A DNA stretch of 64,000 bases from WLWS01 sp965243105 (GCA_965243105.1 CBDEUC010000003.1:1364001-1428000); one strand, 5' to 3'. Positions 51,771 through 60,708 are shown, counted from the first letter of the stretch. A program made the numbers and translations. Notes: generated by a model not told the origin, from the letters alone.

Positions 51771-52401
51771 ATGGATTCCAGTGAAGAAAATTCTGCAGTA
51801 GCTGAATCCCTGCGCGCTGGCTTTTTTCCGGGTGAAACTGCGTAGCAAAAAAGTTATCCCTCGCAAGGGCTGCATTAAACGTCACCAGGTAGTCACAGCT
51901 TCCCGCCACATCGGATGCCTGCGTGGCATCAACGTAGTAGCTGTGCACAAAATAAAAGCGCTCCCCGGACTCAATACCCTTCCACAGGGGATGCGGCTTC
52001 TCCTGCACAACACGGTTCCAGCCCATGTGAGGAATTTTCATGTGGGCCTGTTCGGGGCCGGCCTGGAAACGCCTGACATTTCCATCGATGATGTCCAGGC
52101 AGGTGGTACCGCCATCCTCTTCACTGTGGTTCATCAGGGACTGGAGCCCGAGACAGATACCCAGGAAGGGTTTAGCGGAAATACATTCCTTTACCACCTC
52201 GACCAGGGCCTTGTCCTGCAGGCAGTCCATGCATTGGCCGATTGCACCCTGCCCGGGAAAAACCACGCGGTCCGCAGCCAGCAGCTGTTCTGCAGTTTCA
52301 CTGACTATGATGCGATTGTCCTTGCCGCACACGTGCTCCAGTGCCTTGCTTACCGAGCGCAGGTTACTGGCACCGTAATCAACTACAGCGATTGTTTGCA
52401 T
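51769..52401 (-). CDS. hisH: Imidazole glycerol phosphate synthase, glutaminase subunit
   Basis: HisH releases ammonia from glutamine for HisF in histidine synthesis. The 210-residue class I amidotransferase starts with QTIAVVDYGASNLRSVSKAL and has the oxyanion/nucleophile region KPFLGICLGLQSL with the catalytic Cys, and FVHSYYVDA and FFATQFHPEKSQRAGIQLL with the catalytic His and Glu. The start at 52401 (QTIAVVDYG) is the family start; the frame is open further upstream. It follows hisB by 16 bases, the usual hisB-hisH order; hisA and hisF must lie elsewhere, since HU is next. Confidence 0.95.
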   Translation of the reverse strand: MQTIAVVDYGASNLRSVSKALEHVCGKDNRIIVSETAEQLLAADRVVFPGQGAIGQCMDCLQDKALVEVVKECISAKPFLGICLGLQSLMNHSEEDGGTTCLDIIDGNVRRFQAGPEQAHMKIPHMGWNRVVQEKPHPLWKGIESGERFYFVHSYYVDATQASDVAGSCDYLVTFNAALARDNFFATQFHPEKSQRAGIQLLQNFLHWNP

Positions 52402-52417
52402 GGAAAAGTGACTCGGT

Positions 52418-53008
52418 TTAAAGCGAACCCTTCGTGGAAGGCATCTGGTCCTGCATTCGTGGATCAAACTCTACCGCCATGCGAAGTGCACGGCCGAAAG
52501 CCTTGAAGATGGTTTCAGCAATATGGTGAGCATTGCGCCCCCTTATATTGTCGATGTGCAGCGTCACCAGGGAGTGATTCACAAAACCCTGGAAAAACTC
52601 GCCCAGCAAATCAATATCAAAATCACCCACCCTGGCCCGCGGGTAATCGGCATGGTAGTCCAGGCCGGGCCTGCCGGAACAGTCCAGCACTACGCGCGAG
52701 AGCGCTTCGTCCAGGGGTACATAGGCATGCCCGTAACGCCGTATTCCCTTCTTGTCGCCCAACGCCTGGTTAACAGCCTGGCCAAGCGTGATTCCGATAT
52801 CTTCGACGGTGTGATGGGCATCGATTTCAAGGTCACCCCTTGCCTTTATATCGAGGTCAATAAGCCCGTGGCGCGAAACCTGGTCCAGCATGTGTTCCAG
52901 GAACGGGATGCCGATGTCGAATTTGCCCTCGCCCTTGCCGTCAAGATCAAGGCTGATGGCGATCTGGGTCTCCTTGGTTTCTCTGTTTACTGATGCACTT
53001 CTTGTCAT
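52418..53008 (-). CDS. hisB: Imidazoleglycerol-phosphate dehydratase
   Basis: HisB dehydrates imidazoleglycerol phosphate in histidine synthesis; here it is the single-function form, not the E. coli fusion with phosphatase. The 196-residue protein has the two manganese-binding motifs DIDAHHTVEDIG-type (LEIDAHHTVEDIGITLGQAV) and HHIAETIFKAFGRALR, and the middle DCSGRPGLDYHADY. The ATG at 53008 gives TRSASVNRETKETQI as N-terminus, as usual. It is divergent from hemF, 194 bases apart. Confidence 0.96.
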   Translation of the reverse strand: MTRSASVNRETKETQIAISLDLDGKGEGKFDIGIPFLEHMLDQVSRHGLIDLDIKARGDLEIDAHHTVEDIGITLGQAVNQALGDKKGIRRYGHAYVPLDEALSRVVLDCSGRPGLDYHADYPRARVGDFDIDLLGEFFQGFVNHSLVTLHIDNIRGRNAHHIAETIFKAFGRALRMAVEFDPRMQDQMPSTKGSL

Positions 53009-53202
53009 GCGTTTTGTTTCTCTAAAGTTAAATTTACCCGGCTGCAAATGCACCGCACTTGATATAAATCATTGCGAAGCATGCTGATAACAACTGTAAT
53101 GTTGCAGGCGTTACAACTGGCTGCCGGAAAAAAGGTAGGATACCCTGATAATCTGCATGACAAAACTCGATAATCAGCTGATTTATGAAAAGATAAGCAA
53201 AA
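53009..53202. other. Divergent promoter region hisB/hemF
   Basis: 194 bases between two divergent biosynthetic genes. AT-rich segments with GATAAT-like hexamers (for example near 53147-53152) are present, but no -35/-10 pair with good spacing or known operator stands out. Confidence 0.35.
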
Positions 53203-54117
53203 ATGGGCTCAGAAATAGATACAAGCAATGTTAAAGACTACCTGGTGAGCCTGCAGGACCGAATTTCCACGCGTCTCGGTGAACTTGATGGAAAGGAAAA
53301 ATGCAGGGAAGACGAGTGGCAGCGACCCGGTGGCGGCGGAGGTCGTAGCCGTGTGCTTGCCGATGGCGAGCTGTTTGAACAGGCAGGGGTTAACTTTTCC
53401 CATGTTTTTGGTGACACCTTGCCGGGATCTGCCACGGCCCACAGGGCAGAACTCGCCGGCCGTGGGTTCGAGGCCATGGGAGTGTCGCTTGTTTTTCACC
53501 CGCGCAATCCCTATGTGCCAACCACTCACATGAATGTGCGTTTTTTTATCGCTGAGAAAAAGGGTGCGGAGCCGGTATGGTGGTTTGGAGGCGGCTTTGA
53601 CCTGACACCCTACTATCCTTTTGAAGAGGATGTTATCCAGTGGCACGAGACAGCGAGGTCCGCCTGCGAACCCTTTGGTCCGGATGTCTACGGGAAATAC
53701 AAGAAGTGGTGCGATGAGTATTTCTTTTTACGTCACAGGAATGAAACCAGGGGCGTTGGGGGCCTGTTCTTTGATGATCTTTCTGAGCCGGATTTTGAGC
53801 AGGCATTTGCCTTGACAAGAAGTGTTGGAGACCATTTCCTTACAGCCTATGAACCTGTCGTGGAGAAACGCCGCGATACGAAATACGGAGACCGTGAAAA
53901 GGACTTTCAGCTATATCGACGAGGCCGCTACGTGGAATTTAACCTGGTCTATGATCGTGGCACGCTGTTTGGCCTGCAGTCCGGTGGACGTACGGAATCT
54001 ATCCTCATGTCACTGCCGCCGGAAGTTCGCTGGCGCTATGACTGGCAACCGGAAGCGGGTAGTAAAGAAGCTGAGCTTTATGAGCGCTATCTCAAACCGC
54101 AGGAGTGGTTAAAGTAA
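53203..54117 (+). CDS. hemF: Oxygen-dependent coproporphyrinogen III oxidase
   Basis: HemF decarboxylates coproporphyrinogen III to protoporphyrinogen IX using O2. The 304-residue protein has VSLVFHPRNPYVPTTHMNVR, WWFGGGFDLTPYYPFEEDVI, the His-rich metal/substrate region, RGVGGLFFDDLSEPDFEQAF and the C-terminal RYVEFNLVYDRGTLFGLQSG motif (EFNLVYDRGT) characteristic of the family. Length matches E. coli HemF (299). It implies aerobic heme synthesis, fitting the iron-storage and iron-import genes nearby. Confidence 0.96.
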   Translation: MGSEIDTSNVKDYLVSLQDRISTRLGELDGKEKCREDEWQRPGGGGGRSRVLADGELFEQAGVNFSHVFGDTLPGSATAHRAELAGRGFEAMGVSLVFHPRNPYVPTTHMNVRFFIAEKKGAEPVWWFGGGFDLTPYYPFEEDVIQWHETARSACEPFGPDVYGKYKKWCDEYFFLRHRNETRGVGGLFFDDLSEPDFEQAFALTRSVGDHFLTAYEPVVEKRRDTKYGDREKDFQLYRRGRYVEFNLVYDRGTLFGLQSGGRTESILMSLPPEVRWRYDWQPEAGSKEAELYERYLKPQEWLK

Positions 54118-54120
54118 AGC

Positions 54121-54231
54121 ACAGCTACTTCCTGGGACAAAACGCAGACACGCTATAAATACTTCCATGTACGCTCAACGATGACATCCATGTCATCGAA
54201 GGTCTGCTCTTTTGTCCCAGGAAGTAGCTGT
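54121..54231. repeat. Element bounded by a perfect 22-bp inverted repeat
   Basis: The first 22 bases (54121-54142, beginning ACAGCTACTT) are exactly complementary to 54210-54231 (ending AAGTAGCTGT). Just inside, GCAGAC (54144-54149) pairs with GTCTGC (54202-54207). The centre has GATGACAT-CC-ATGTCATC (54180-54197), a second perfect hairpin. The 111-base unit begins three bases after the hemF stop codon and looks like a small mobile or structural element (MITE-like) or a folded RNA end. No gene is inside. Confidence 0.7.
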
Positions 54232-54240
54232 CTGAAGCTT

Positions 54241-54420
54241 CCCCATCTCCCATTGAATACAAAACCAGTGCGACAGGAATCAGGTTTTTTCGTTCAGACA
54301 AGGCACGAGCTTTTTGAAATGCGGAGTGTACACGACAGTACATGAGCAATTGAAAAAAGCGAGAACGCCGTATGAGCGAAAAAGGACGATTCCAGCGCTG
54401 GTTTTCTCAATAGGTGAAGG
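54241..54420. repeat. Diverged inverted repeat between hemF and lpxR
   Basis: Reading outward from about 54325 on both strands gives similar DNA (roughly two thirds identical over ~80 bases) and similar peptide text: minus strand FQKARALSERKNLIPVALVL, plus strand LKKARTPYERKRTIPALVFS. The arms thus form a long, imperfect palindrome, possibly two inverted copies of a short repeat unit. Its right end runs into the 3' end of the lpxR-like gene (stop at 54407). No intact gene is visible. Confidence 0.55.
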
Positions 54421-55498
54421 AAAGACTGATAGAGCCGAAATTCTGGCCGCTCGCCTGGCCATCATACTCTCTCGTCCTCAACACCTGCGCATAGGACAGT
54501 TTAAAGCGTCGATACACCAGGCTTGCGCCCAGTACAAAATCTCCAACGAGGGTTTTCTTTCCAATCTCGTGGCTGTCAGAGAAGGTATTGCCATCAAGAA
54601 ATATGTCGCGAAAGACTACGCGTCCGGCGGAGGCCCCAAACACGTGAAAGCTGAAAGCGCGCCGGTCTTTTTGATAACGGCTATCCCGGGTATCGCTGGG
54701 CGCGTTGGTTTCGCCCGCCGGCCGAATCAGCGCCGAACCGAAATCGGTTGGCAGGTTCCAGCCAAGGCGAAATTCAACACCTGCATTAAGATGTGAAAAA
54801 ACCGTGCCCGCAGCTGCACCTCCGTAAGCGATAACATCAAAACCCCACTGCCGGTGAAAGTCATGCCGCGGCACCAGGCGTTGCTTGCGATCATAGATAA
54901 GCGCGAAACCCAGCTCGGTATCAATCTGGTTATCCCAGCCATTGGCCTTGTCAATACCGCGGATTGAATGGACCAGGTCCTGCGCCTCCTCTGCCAGTGA
55001 AAAATCACCGGTGAGACCGGCCTGGATTTCAAAGGTATCGAGACGACGATAGGTTTTGCTGTGAAAGGCAGCACTGCCATATAGCCAGCCTGCATAGGGG
55101 CGGTCGTCCTGCACCAGGTCCCGCGCAGCGATGTCCTCCGGGGTAAACATCAGCTGCCCTACGGTAAATGCCATGTGTCTTTGCCGATCCTTTTCCTCGT
55201 TAAAAGGCAAAAGGTCAATGAACTTGTGAACACCAGCCTGCAGCAGTCCCTCGTTCTGCATCCATGGCAGGTCTTCGAACCAGCCAAGCTCGGGTGACAC
55301 CCAGCTCAGCTTGATGCCGTTGGTATAAAACCTGTCCGTGTTGGCAAACAGGTCGTTCTCAAGATGAAAAGTAAAGGTCCAGGACTCGTGCGGTGGCTTT
55401 CCGGGCTCAGCGGCGCATATGTTGCCCTGGACAAGCATGAAAAGTGCAAGGCAGGCGAGCAGGTGCTGTCCGCAGGCTTTACCGTCCATGGCTGGCAA
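54407..55498 (-). CDS. LpxR-type lipid A 3'-O-deacylase family protein
   Basis: An outer-membrane beta-barrel enzyme family that removes the 3'-acyl chain of lipid A. The 363-residue precursor has a signal peptide (LLACLALFMLVQGNICAA), then the family motif FTFHLENDLFANTDRFYTNG with the conserved Asn/Asp pair, GFALIYDRKQR, and NFGSISLSFTY, a C-terminal strand ending in aromatic Tyr as in outer-membrane barrels. The segment TYRRLDTFEIQAGLTGDFSL is typical of DUF2219/LpxR. Catalytic residues were not verified by alignment. The start may be 55498 or 55489. It lies 14 bases after dgkA on the same strand. Confidence 0.85.
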   Translation of the reverse strand: MPAMDGKACGQHLLACLALFMLVQGNICAAEPGKPPHESWTFTFHLENDLFANTDRFYTNGIKLSWVSPELGWFEDLPWMQNEGLLQAGVHKFIDLLPFNEEKDRQRHMAFTVGQLMFTPEDIAARDLVQDDRPYAGWLYGSAAFHSKTYRRLDTFEIQAGLTGDFSLAEEAQDLVHSIRGIDKANGWDNQIDTELGFALIYDRKQRLVPRHDFHRQWGFDVIAYGGAAAGTVFSHLNAGVEFRLGWNLPTDFGSALIRPAGETNAPSDTRDSRYQKDRRAFSFHVFGASAGRVVFRDIFLDGNTFSDSHEIGKKTLVGDFVLGASLVYRRFKLSYAQVLRTREYDGQASGQNFGSISLSFTY

Positions 55499-55512
55499 TC
55501 ACTTCAGTACGA

Positions 55513-55875
55513 CTAGAATAACAGTACCACGCACCACACGAGTATCACGTTAGCGAGCGCGACGAAAACGGCAGCAGAGCCTATATCCTTCGCTCTTCCG
55601 GAAAGTTCATGAATTTCGTCACCAAAGCGATCAACCACCGATTCTACCGCGGAGTTACATAGCTCTACGATCAGGACCAGTAACACAACGCTGGCGAGCA
55701 GGGCTTTTTCTGCACCACCGTCGCCAAGGTAAAGCGCCGCCGGAACAAGAAACAGTGCCAGCCATGATTCTGTGCGAAACGCGGCTTCGTTTGCGTAGGC
55801 TGCTTTCAGACCCATCCAGGAAAACCTGGTGGCATTCCTGATGCGTGTTAGTTCATTTCCGCCCTGGTTACTCAT
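55513..55875 (-). CDS. dgkA: Diacylglycerol kinase
   Basis: DgkA phosphorylates diacylglycerol at the inner membrane, recycling lipid from membrane-derived oligosaccharide or LPS modification. The 120-residue protein has three membrane helices: LALFLVPAALYLG, ALLASVVLLVLIVELCNSAV and AAVFVALANVILVWCVVLLF. The catalytic region ELCNSAVESVVDR and DEIHELSGRAKDIGSAA (Glu and metal ligands) is conserved. The ATG at 55875 gives normal length; the frame opens 12 codons further upstream without a better site. Its position after lpxR-type gene links it to envelope lipid modification, which is an inference. Confidence 0.94.
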   Translation of the reverse strand: MSNQGGNELTRIRNATRFSWMGLKAAYANEAAFRTESWLALFLVPAALYLGDGGAEKALLASVVLLVLIVELCNSAVESVVDRFGDEIHELSGRAKDIGSAAVFVALANVILVWCVVLLF

Positions 55876-55919
55876 GGCGCGAAGTGTAGCAGTGTGAGGG
55901 AACAGGGCCAAAACCCATT

Positions 55920-57002
55920 TTAAACCTGGGTAAGCTCTTTTCCTATTTCGGCCACGGCCTGCCTGGAAAAAACCACCAGGTGGTCAATTTCAAGACGAAT
56001 ACCGATAGCTTCTCCTATACCGTGGTCATGGTGACTGGGGACGAGGGAAAGTACGCGTGCGCCGCTTTCAAGCCCAAGTGTGTAAAGGAATTCAGCGCCG
56101 CGAAAGCGCTTGTCCAGCACCTTCGCCTGCAACGCACTATCATCATCATGGATAATGTCGTCCGGTCTTATCAGCACCGCTACATCCTCGCCCTGCTGGT
56201 AACCGTGGGGCTGCTGGCCAGTTATGACACCAAGTTCTGTTTCCACGCTGTTGTCGCTGGCCGTTGATGCGGCGATAAACACGCCATCGCCGATGAAGTC
56301 CGCCACGTAGGCACAGGCCGGTCTATGGTAAAGGCTAAAGGCATCATCCCACTGCATCAGCCTGCCCTCGCGCATTACGCCAATGACGTCTGCCATGGCA
56401 AATGCTTCGAGCTGGTTGTGACTCACCAGGATGGCGGTGATCTGGTTTTGCTTCAACACGCTACGCACTTCCCGGGCAATTTGTTCCCTCAGGTCAATGT
56501 CCAGGCTGGCGAATGGCTCATCCAGGAGAAGGATCCTGGGACGTGTAGCGATGGCCCTCGCCAGCGCCACCCGCTGTTGCTGACCGCCGGATATGCGATG
56601 CGGGTATGCATCAAGGATGTCAGCAACCTCGAGCATGGCAGCAGTCTCCGTAACACGCTGATCAATTTCATTCACGCCAAGGCTACCCAGGCCAAAGGCA
56701 ATATTGTCGCGCACGCTCAGGTGAGGAAATAGCGCATTGTCCTGGAATACCATGCCTATCCTGCGCTGTTCCACCGGGACATGCATGCTGGCATCGCTGA
56801 CCTTATTAGACTCCAGCCAGATTTCACCCTGGCCGGGCTTTTCAAACCCGGCTATCGTCCTAAGCAATGTTGTCTTGCCGCAGCCACTGGCCCCCAGCAG
56901 GCAGGCGATTTGGCCCTTTTCCAGGGACATGGAAAAGGACGGGATAATTTGGCGCCCGCCGAGGGCGACAGACACCTCGTCAAGTCGCAAAGATTCAGTC
57001 AT
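55920..57002 (-). CDS. fbpC: Ferric iron ABC transporter ATP-binding protein
   Basis: ATPase of an Fbp-type Fe3+ importer. The 360-residue protein has Walker A LLGASGCGKTTLLR, Q-loop MVFQDNALFPHLSV, signature RISGGQQQRVALARAI, Walker B ILLLDEPFASLD, and the C-terminal regulatory TOBE-like domain (VAVLIRPDDIIHDDDSALQA). The ATG at 57002 overlaps the permease gene end (ATGACTGA, 57002-56995), showing tight coupling; a longer frame is open upstream inside the permease gene. Gene order fbpA-B-C fits an iron-uptake operon. Confidence 0.93.
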   Translation of the reverse strand: MTESLRLDEVSVALGGRQIIPSFSMSLEKGQIACLLGASGCGKTTLLRTIAGFEKPGQGEIWLESNKVSDASMHVPVEQRRIGMVFQDNALFPHLSVRDNIAFGLGSLGVNEIDQRVTETAAMLEVADILDAYPHRISGGQQQRVALARAIATRPRILLLDEPFASLDIDLREQIAREVRSVLKQNQITAILVSHNQLEAFAMADVIGVMREGRLMQWDDAFSLYHRPACAYVADFIGDGVFIAASTASDNSVETELGVITGQQPHGYQQGEDVAVLIRPDDIIHDDDSALQAKVLDKRFRGAEFLYTLGLESGARVLSLVPSHHDHGIGEAIGIRLEIDHLVVFSRQAVAEIGKELTQV

Positions 57003-58683
57003 TTCCAGGTCTTGAACGTGCAATGGATCGACTCAGGATAATAACCGGAATTATACCGACAAGGACAATCGCCAGCGCCGGACTGGCGGCGTCCGCAAGC
57101 CTTTCCTCGTTTGCCAGCTCGTATGTGCGTATGGCAAGCGTATTAAAGTTAAAGGGTCGAAGAATCAGGGTGGCCGGAAGCTCCTTGAGAACGTCCACGA
57201 AAACCATCAGCAGGGCGGTAGCGAGTGTTCCCCTCAGCATGGGGATATGGATGCGTGTCAGTACGTTTCGCGCACTGGCTCCCATACTTCTTCCTGCTTC
57301 GTCCATTGAAGGGCGAATTTTCTGCAGCCCCGCATCAATGGTATTGATGGATACCGGCAGGAACCTGACCAGGTAAGCGAACACCAGTGCAAACAATGTT
57401 CCGCTGAGCAGGAGACCCGTGCTCCGGTCCATGTGCAGGCGCATCCACCCGTCGATGGCGTTATCCAGCCAGGCAAATGGAATCAGGACCCCTACCGCGA
57501 TGACTGTACCGGGAATGGCGTAACCGGTGCCAAGCACACGGGAAATGCTGCGTGTTAAAGCGCCCGGCACTATTCGCCTGGCGTAGCAGACAAACAGCGC
57601 GAGCACCAGGGCGAGGGCCGATGCGATTGCCGCCAGCTCAATACTGTTTAGCAGGAGCATGTAGAAATCCCGGTCAACTACGTCAGACCATGTCTGCCAG
57701 GCCCAGTGCGCCAGTTGTACAGCTGGCAGGATAAACCCTAGCACCAGCGGAAACAGGCACACGCTGAAAGCAAGGTACCTGCGCCATCCACTCAGTGGCT
57801 GCTGTACCAGGCTGCTGTAACGCCCGCTGGTGTGGTGATACCTGGCCTGGCGCCGGGACCAGGCCTCGAGCAGGATGAGCAACATCACGAAGCCAAGTAA
57901 TACCGCGGCAAGCTGTGCCGCAGCGATACTGCTACCCAGCCCAAACCACGTCCTGAAAATGCCGGTGGTAAAAGTAGAGACACCGAAATACTGCACGGTG
58001 CCATAGTCGGCCAGGGTTTCCATCATCACCAGCGACAGGCCGGCAATAACGGCCGGCCGTGCCAGCGGCAGGGCCACCCTGAAGAATGACTGGTAAGCGT
58101 TACAACCGAGTGAGCGGGAAACTTCAAGAACACACAGCGACTGCTCCAGGAAAGCAGCTCGCGATAACAGGTAAACGTAGGGATAAAGCACCAGCGACAG
58201 CATGGCAATGGCGCCACCCATGGAACGGATTTCCGGGAACCAGTAATCACCGTAACGCCAGCCAAACAGCTCCCTCAGCCAGGATTGCAGGGGCCCGGCC
58301 ACGTCCAGCATACCGGTGTAGGTGTAGGCAATGATGTAAGCCGGCATCGCCATCGGCAGTAGCAGCGCCCAGGCCAGCTGCCTGTGCGCGGGAAACTCGT
58401 ACATGGTGATCAGCCAGGCCGGCACCGTTCCCAGGACAAGCGTTAGTGCGCACACGCCTGCGACGATGGCCAGGGAATTCGTAATATAGGAAGTGAGAAC
58501 CGTGCTGGACAGGTGTGCCCAGACGTCACCACTGTCGACAAGTACCGAGAAAACGATACAGGCAACGGGTATCGCCAGCAGCGAAGAAAAAAGTAAAAGC
58601 GCCAGTAACCAGGGATGTAACACCAGCGGCCGCAACAGCGATGACAGGGAAACCCCGGGCGCTGTAATGTTGGCGACGCTCAT
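56995..58683 (-). CDS. fbpB: Ferric iron ABC transporter permease
   Basis: Inner-membrane permease of the Fbp Fe3+ importer. The 562-residue protein is two fused permease halves with about twelve membrane helices; each half has a loop contacting the ATPase: LEVSRSLGCNAYQSFFRVAL in the first and MDEAGRSMGASARNVLTRIH in the second (EAA motif). The duplicated structure is typical of FbpB/SfuB. It follows the binding-protein gene after 37 bases and overlaps fbpC. Confidence 0.94.
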   Translation of the reverse strand: MSVANITAPGVSLSSLLRPLVLHPWLLALLLFSSLLAIPVACIVFSVLVDSGDVWAHLSSTVLTSYITNSLAIVAGVCALTLVLGTVPAWLITMYEFPAHRQLAWALLLPMAMPAYIIAYTYTGMLDVAGPLQSWLRELFGWRYGDYWFPEIRSMGGAIAMLSLVLYPYVYLLSRAAFLEQSLCVLEVSRSLGCNAYQSFFRVALPLARPAVIAGLSLVMMETLADYGTVQYFGVSTFTTGIFRTWFGLGSSIAAAQLAAVLLGFVMLLILLEAWSRRQARYHHTSGRYSSLVQQPLSGWRRYLAFSVCLFPLVLGFILPAVQLAHWAWQTWSDVVDRDFYMLLLNSIELAAIASALALVLALFVCYARRIVPGALTRSISRVLGTGYAIPGTVIAVGVLIPFAWLDNAIDGWMRLHMDRSTGLLLSGTLFALVFAYLVRFLPVSINTIDAGLQKIRPSMDEAGRSMGASARNVLTRIHIPMLRGTLATALLMVFVDVLKELPATLILRPFNFNTLAIRTYELANEERLADAASPALAIVLVGIIPVIILSRSIARSRPGND

Positions 58684-58720
58684 GCGGCCCGCTTCCGCGC
58701 TTTGACCCGACTACACTCTT

Positions 58721-59761
58721 TTACTGCCAGCCAGCCCTGTCCATGAGCCTGACCGCACTGGCGTTGTGTATACCCAGCTTGCTGAGCTCCAGCTGATCGG
58801 CCTTGAACTGACCCCATTGCCTGAGTGTCTCGCTCACCGGAACACCAGCTCGAACCGGGAACTCGTGGTTGTGCTCGGCATACCAGGCCTGGGCTTCTTC
58901 GCCCGCGAGAAATTCCAGCAGCTTTATCGCTTCTTGCCTGTTCTTGCTGGAACGGGTCACGCCCGCACCGCTGATGTTAACGTGGGCACCCCTGCCCTGC
59001 TGGTTCGGCCAGAAAAGCCCAACCTTTGCCGCAGCACCTGACTCCGCACTGATTTTTGAATTAATCATGCCTGCCAGGTAGTAGCTGTTGACCACGGCCA
59101 GTGCACACTGGCCCACTGCAACGGCCTTGATCTGATCCCGATCGCCGCCCTTGGGGGGACGGGCAAAATTCGCCACAAGCCCTTTCGCCCAGGACTCGGT
59201 TTTCTCTTCGCCATTGTGCGCCAGCATCGCGCTGACCAGGGACTGGTTATAAATATTGCTTGAGGAGCGCACGCACACCCTGCCTTTCCATTCGGCATCG
59301 GCAAGGGCTTCATAACTTGAAAGCTGTCCTGGCTTTACATCCTCCAGTGAGTAAACAATCACCCGTGAACGCAGCGACAGGCCGTACCAGTAACCCTGTG
59401 GATCGCGATAGCGTGCCGGGATCACCGAGGCAAGCAGGTCGGACTCGATGCTGCTGAACAGCTCCAGCTGTGTTGCGCGGTGCAGTCGTCCCACATCCAC
59501 GGTTAACAGGAGGTCCGCCGGTGAGTTTACACCTTCGAGCTCCAGGCGCTTGATGAGCGCATCTGCCTTCCCGGTAACCAGGTTGACCTCGGTTCCGGTT
59601 AGTTCCGTAAAACGATCCAGCATTGGTTTTATCAATGCCTCTTTTCGTGCTGAGTAGACGTTTACCTCGGCCGCATGCAAGGAGCAAAAGCCAAGTAACA
59701 GCCAGAGAACAAGTCCCCCGACCAGTGCTTGATTAAGATTTGTTATTTTCATGAATTGCAT
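58721..59761 (-). CDS. fbpA: Ferric iron-binding periplasmic protein
   Basis: Periplasmic Fe3+-binding component of the importer. The 346-residue precursor has a signal peptide (ALVGGLVLWLLLGFCSLHAA), then EVNVYSARKEALIKPMLDRF at the mature N-terminus. The tandem tyrosines in VVNSYYLAGMI near residue 230 are the iron ligands of FbpA. NISGAGVTRSSKNRQEAIKL is also conserved. Start at 59761 or 59752 (MKITN). It is the first gene of fbpABC; the 141 bases between it and bfd should contain its promoter, where I see no clear Fur box. Confidence 0.93.
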   Translation of the reverse strand: MQFMKITNLNQALVGGLVLWLLLGFCSLHAAEVNVYSARKEALIKPMLDRFTELTGTEVNLVTGKADALIKRLELEGVNSPADLLLTVDVGRLHRATQLELFSSIESDLLASVIPARYRDPQGYWYGLSLRSRVIVYSLEDVKPGQLSSYEALADAEWKGRVCVRSSSNIYNQSLVSAMLAHNGEEKTESWAKGLVANFARPPKGGDRDQIKAVAVGQCALAVVNSYYLAGMINSKISAESGAAAKVGLFWPNQQGRGAHVNISGAGVTRSSKNRQEAIKLLEFLAGEEAQAWYAEHNHEFPVRAGVPVSETLRQWGQFKADQLELSKLGIHNASAVRLMDRAGWQ

Positions 59762-59902
59762 CCCGATTAATTTGAAATTCCTGTTAATGCCGGGTGGAAA
59801 AATTACTTTAGCAGGGAGTCGTCGTTAAATGCTAACAACCACCAGTGGCTCGCTCGACAGTGCCTGCGCGTCGAAAAGCGTGAACTGTGATTTTTCGAAA
59901 AG

Positions 59903-60106
59903 CTAGGAAGCGATGTTGAGGAAGGGAGAAGCCCCCAGCTCATCGGAGAGTACATCCTCGAGAAACTGCTCAATGCCTTCTTCACAGGTGCCGCAACTGG
60001 CGGCAACATTCAGTTCCGACCTCAGTTGGCGCATGGTGGTTGCACCATTCTTGATGGTGTTCCTGACCTCACGCTCGGTGACGGCATTGCAAACACAGAC
60101 ATACAT
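59903..60106 (-). CDS. bfd: Bacterioferritin-associated ferredoxin
   Basis: Bfd is a [2Fe-2S] protein that reduces bacterioferritin to release stored iron. The 67-residue protein has the exact ligand spacing C4, C6, C38, C41 (YVCVCNAVTEREV and AASCGTCEEG). Length is normal (64-73). A Fur-box-like site lies about 48-66 bases upstream (60154-60172), consistent with the iron-starvation induction seen in Pseudomonas and E. coli. It follows bfr on the same strand, 131 bases away. Confidence 0.95.
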   Translation of the reverse strand: MYVCVCNAVTEREVRNTIKNGATTMRQLRSELNVAASCGTCEEGIEQFLEDVLSDELGASPFLNIAS

Positions 60107-60153
60107 TGCGGCGAAGACCCATTCCTATCTAGCAGTGTAGTGAGAACAGTAGT

Positions 60154-60172
60154 GCAAATGAGAATTATTTGC
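60154..60172 (-). promoter_or_regulatory. Fur-box-like site before bfd
   Basis: GCAAATGAGAATTATTTGC is a 19-base near-perfect inverted repeat matching the Fur consensus GATAATGATAATCATTATC at about 13 of 19 positions. Its position 48 bases before the bfd start fits repression when iron is plentiful. Confidence 0.7.
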
Positions 60173-60237
60173 AATACCTTATCTCAAATTACATGACGGG
60201 TGCCGCAATGCAGGCATAAAGCCAGTAATAATGGGGC

Positions 60238-60708
60238 TTAAGAGCTCATTTGCGACTGGTGATAGTTCTGTAGGCCAACTTTCTCGATAAGACCCAGCTG
60301 GGTTTCCAGCCAGTCTACATGCTCTTCCTCGCTTTCCAGTATGTCTTCCAGTAGCTCGCGGGAAACGTAATCCTTGCAAGACTCGCAATATTCTATGGCC
60401 TCCCTGAGCAGCGGAATGGCCATGTTCTCCAGCTTCAGGTCTGATGCCAGCATTTCCTCGGTATTTTCACCGATCATCAGCCGACCCAGGTCCTGCAGGT
60501 TGGGCAGGCCTTCAAGGAACAATATTCGCTCGACCAGCTTGTCGGCGTGCTTCATCTCGTCGATGGACTCGTGATGCTCGTAGTCTCCCAGCTCCTTAAG
60601 CCCCCAGTCCTGGAACATTTTTGCGTGCAGGAAGTACTGGTTGATTGCTGTCAGCTCGTTTTTCAGTACCTGGTTGAGATAATCAATTACCTTGTCGTCA
60701 CCTTTCAT
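60238..60708 (-). CDS. bfr: Bacterioferritin
   Basis: Haem-containing iron-storage protein of 24 subunits. From the ATG at 60708 the product is 156 residues and all key residues fall at the standard positions: haem ligand Met52, ferroxidase ligands Glu18, Glu51, His54, Glu94, Glu127 and His130. Motifs: LKNELTAINQYFLHAKMF and GLKELGDYEHHESIDEMKHA. The frame can be read from 60720, four codons earlier; the later ATG gives the usual KGDDKVIDYLNQVL start. It lies upstream of bfd on the same strand, and the divergent lemA-type gene shares its 5' region. Confidence 0.96.
   Translation of the reverse strand: MKGDDKVIDYLNQVLKNELTAINQYFLHAKMFQDWGLKELGDYEHHESIDEMKHADKLVERILFLEGLPNLQDLGRLMIGENTEEMLASDLKLENMAIPLLREAIEYCESCKDYVSRELLEDILESEEEHVDWLETQLGLIEKVGLQNYHQSQMSS

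Noticed and set aside
54314..54796. Open frame on the plus strand overlapping the lpxR-type gene
   Set aside because: Most of it is antisense to the lpxR-type C-terminal half; only its first part belongs to the inverted-repeat region. No ribosome site or family match.
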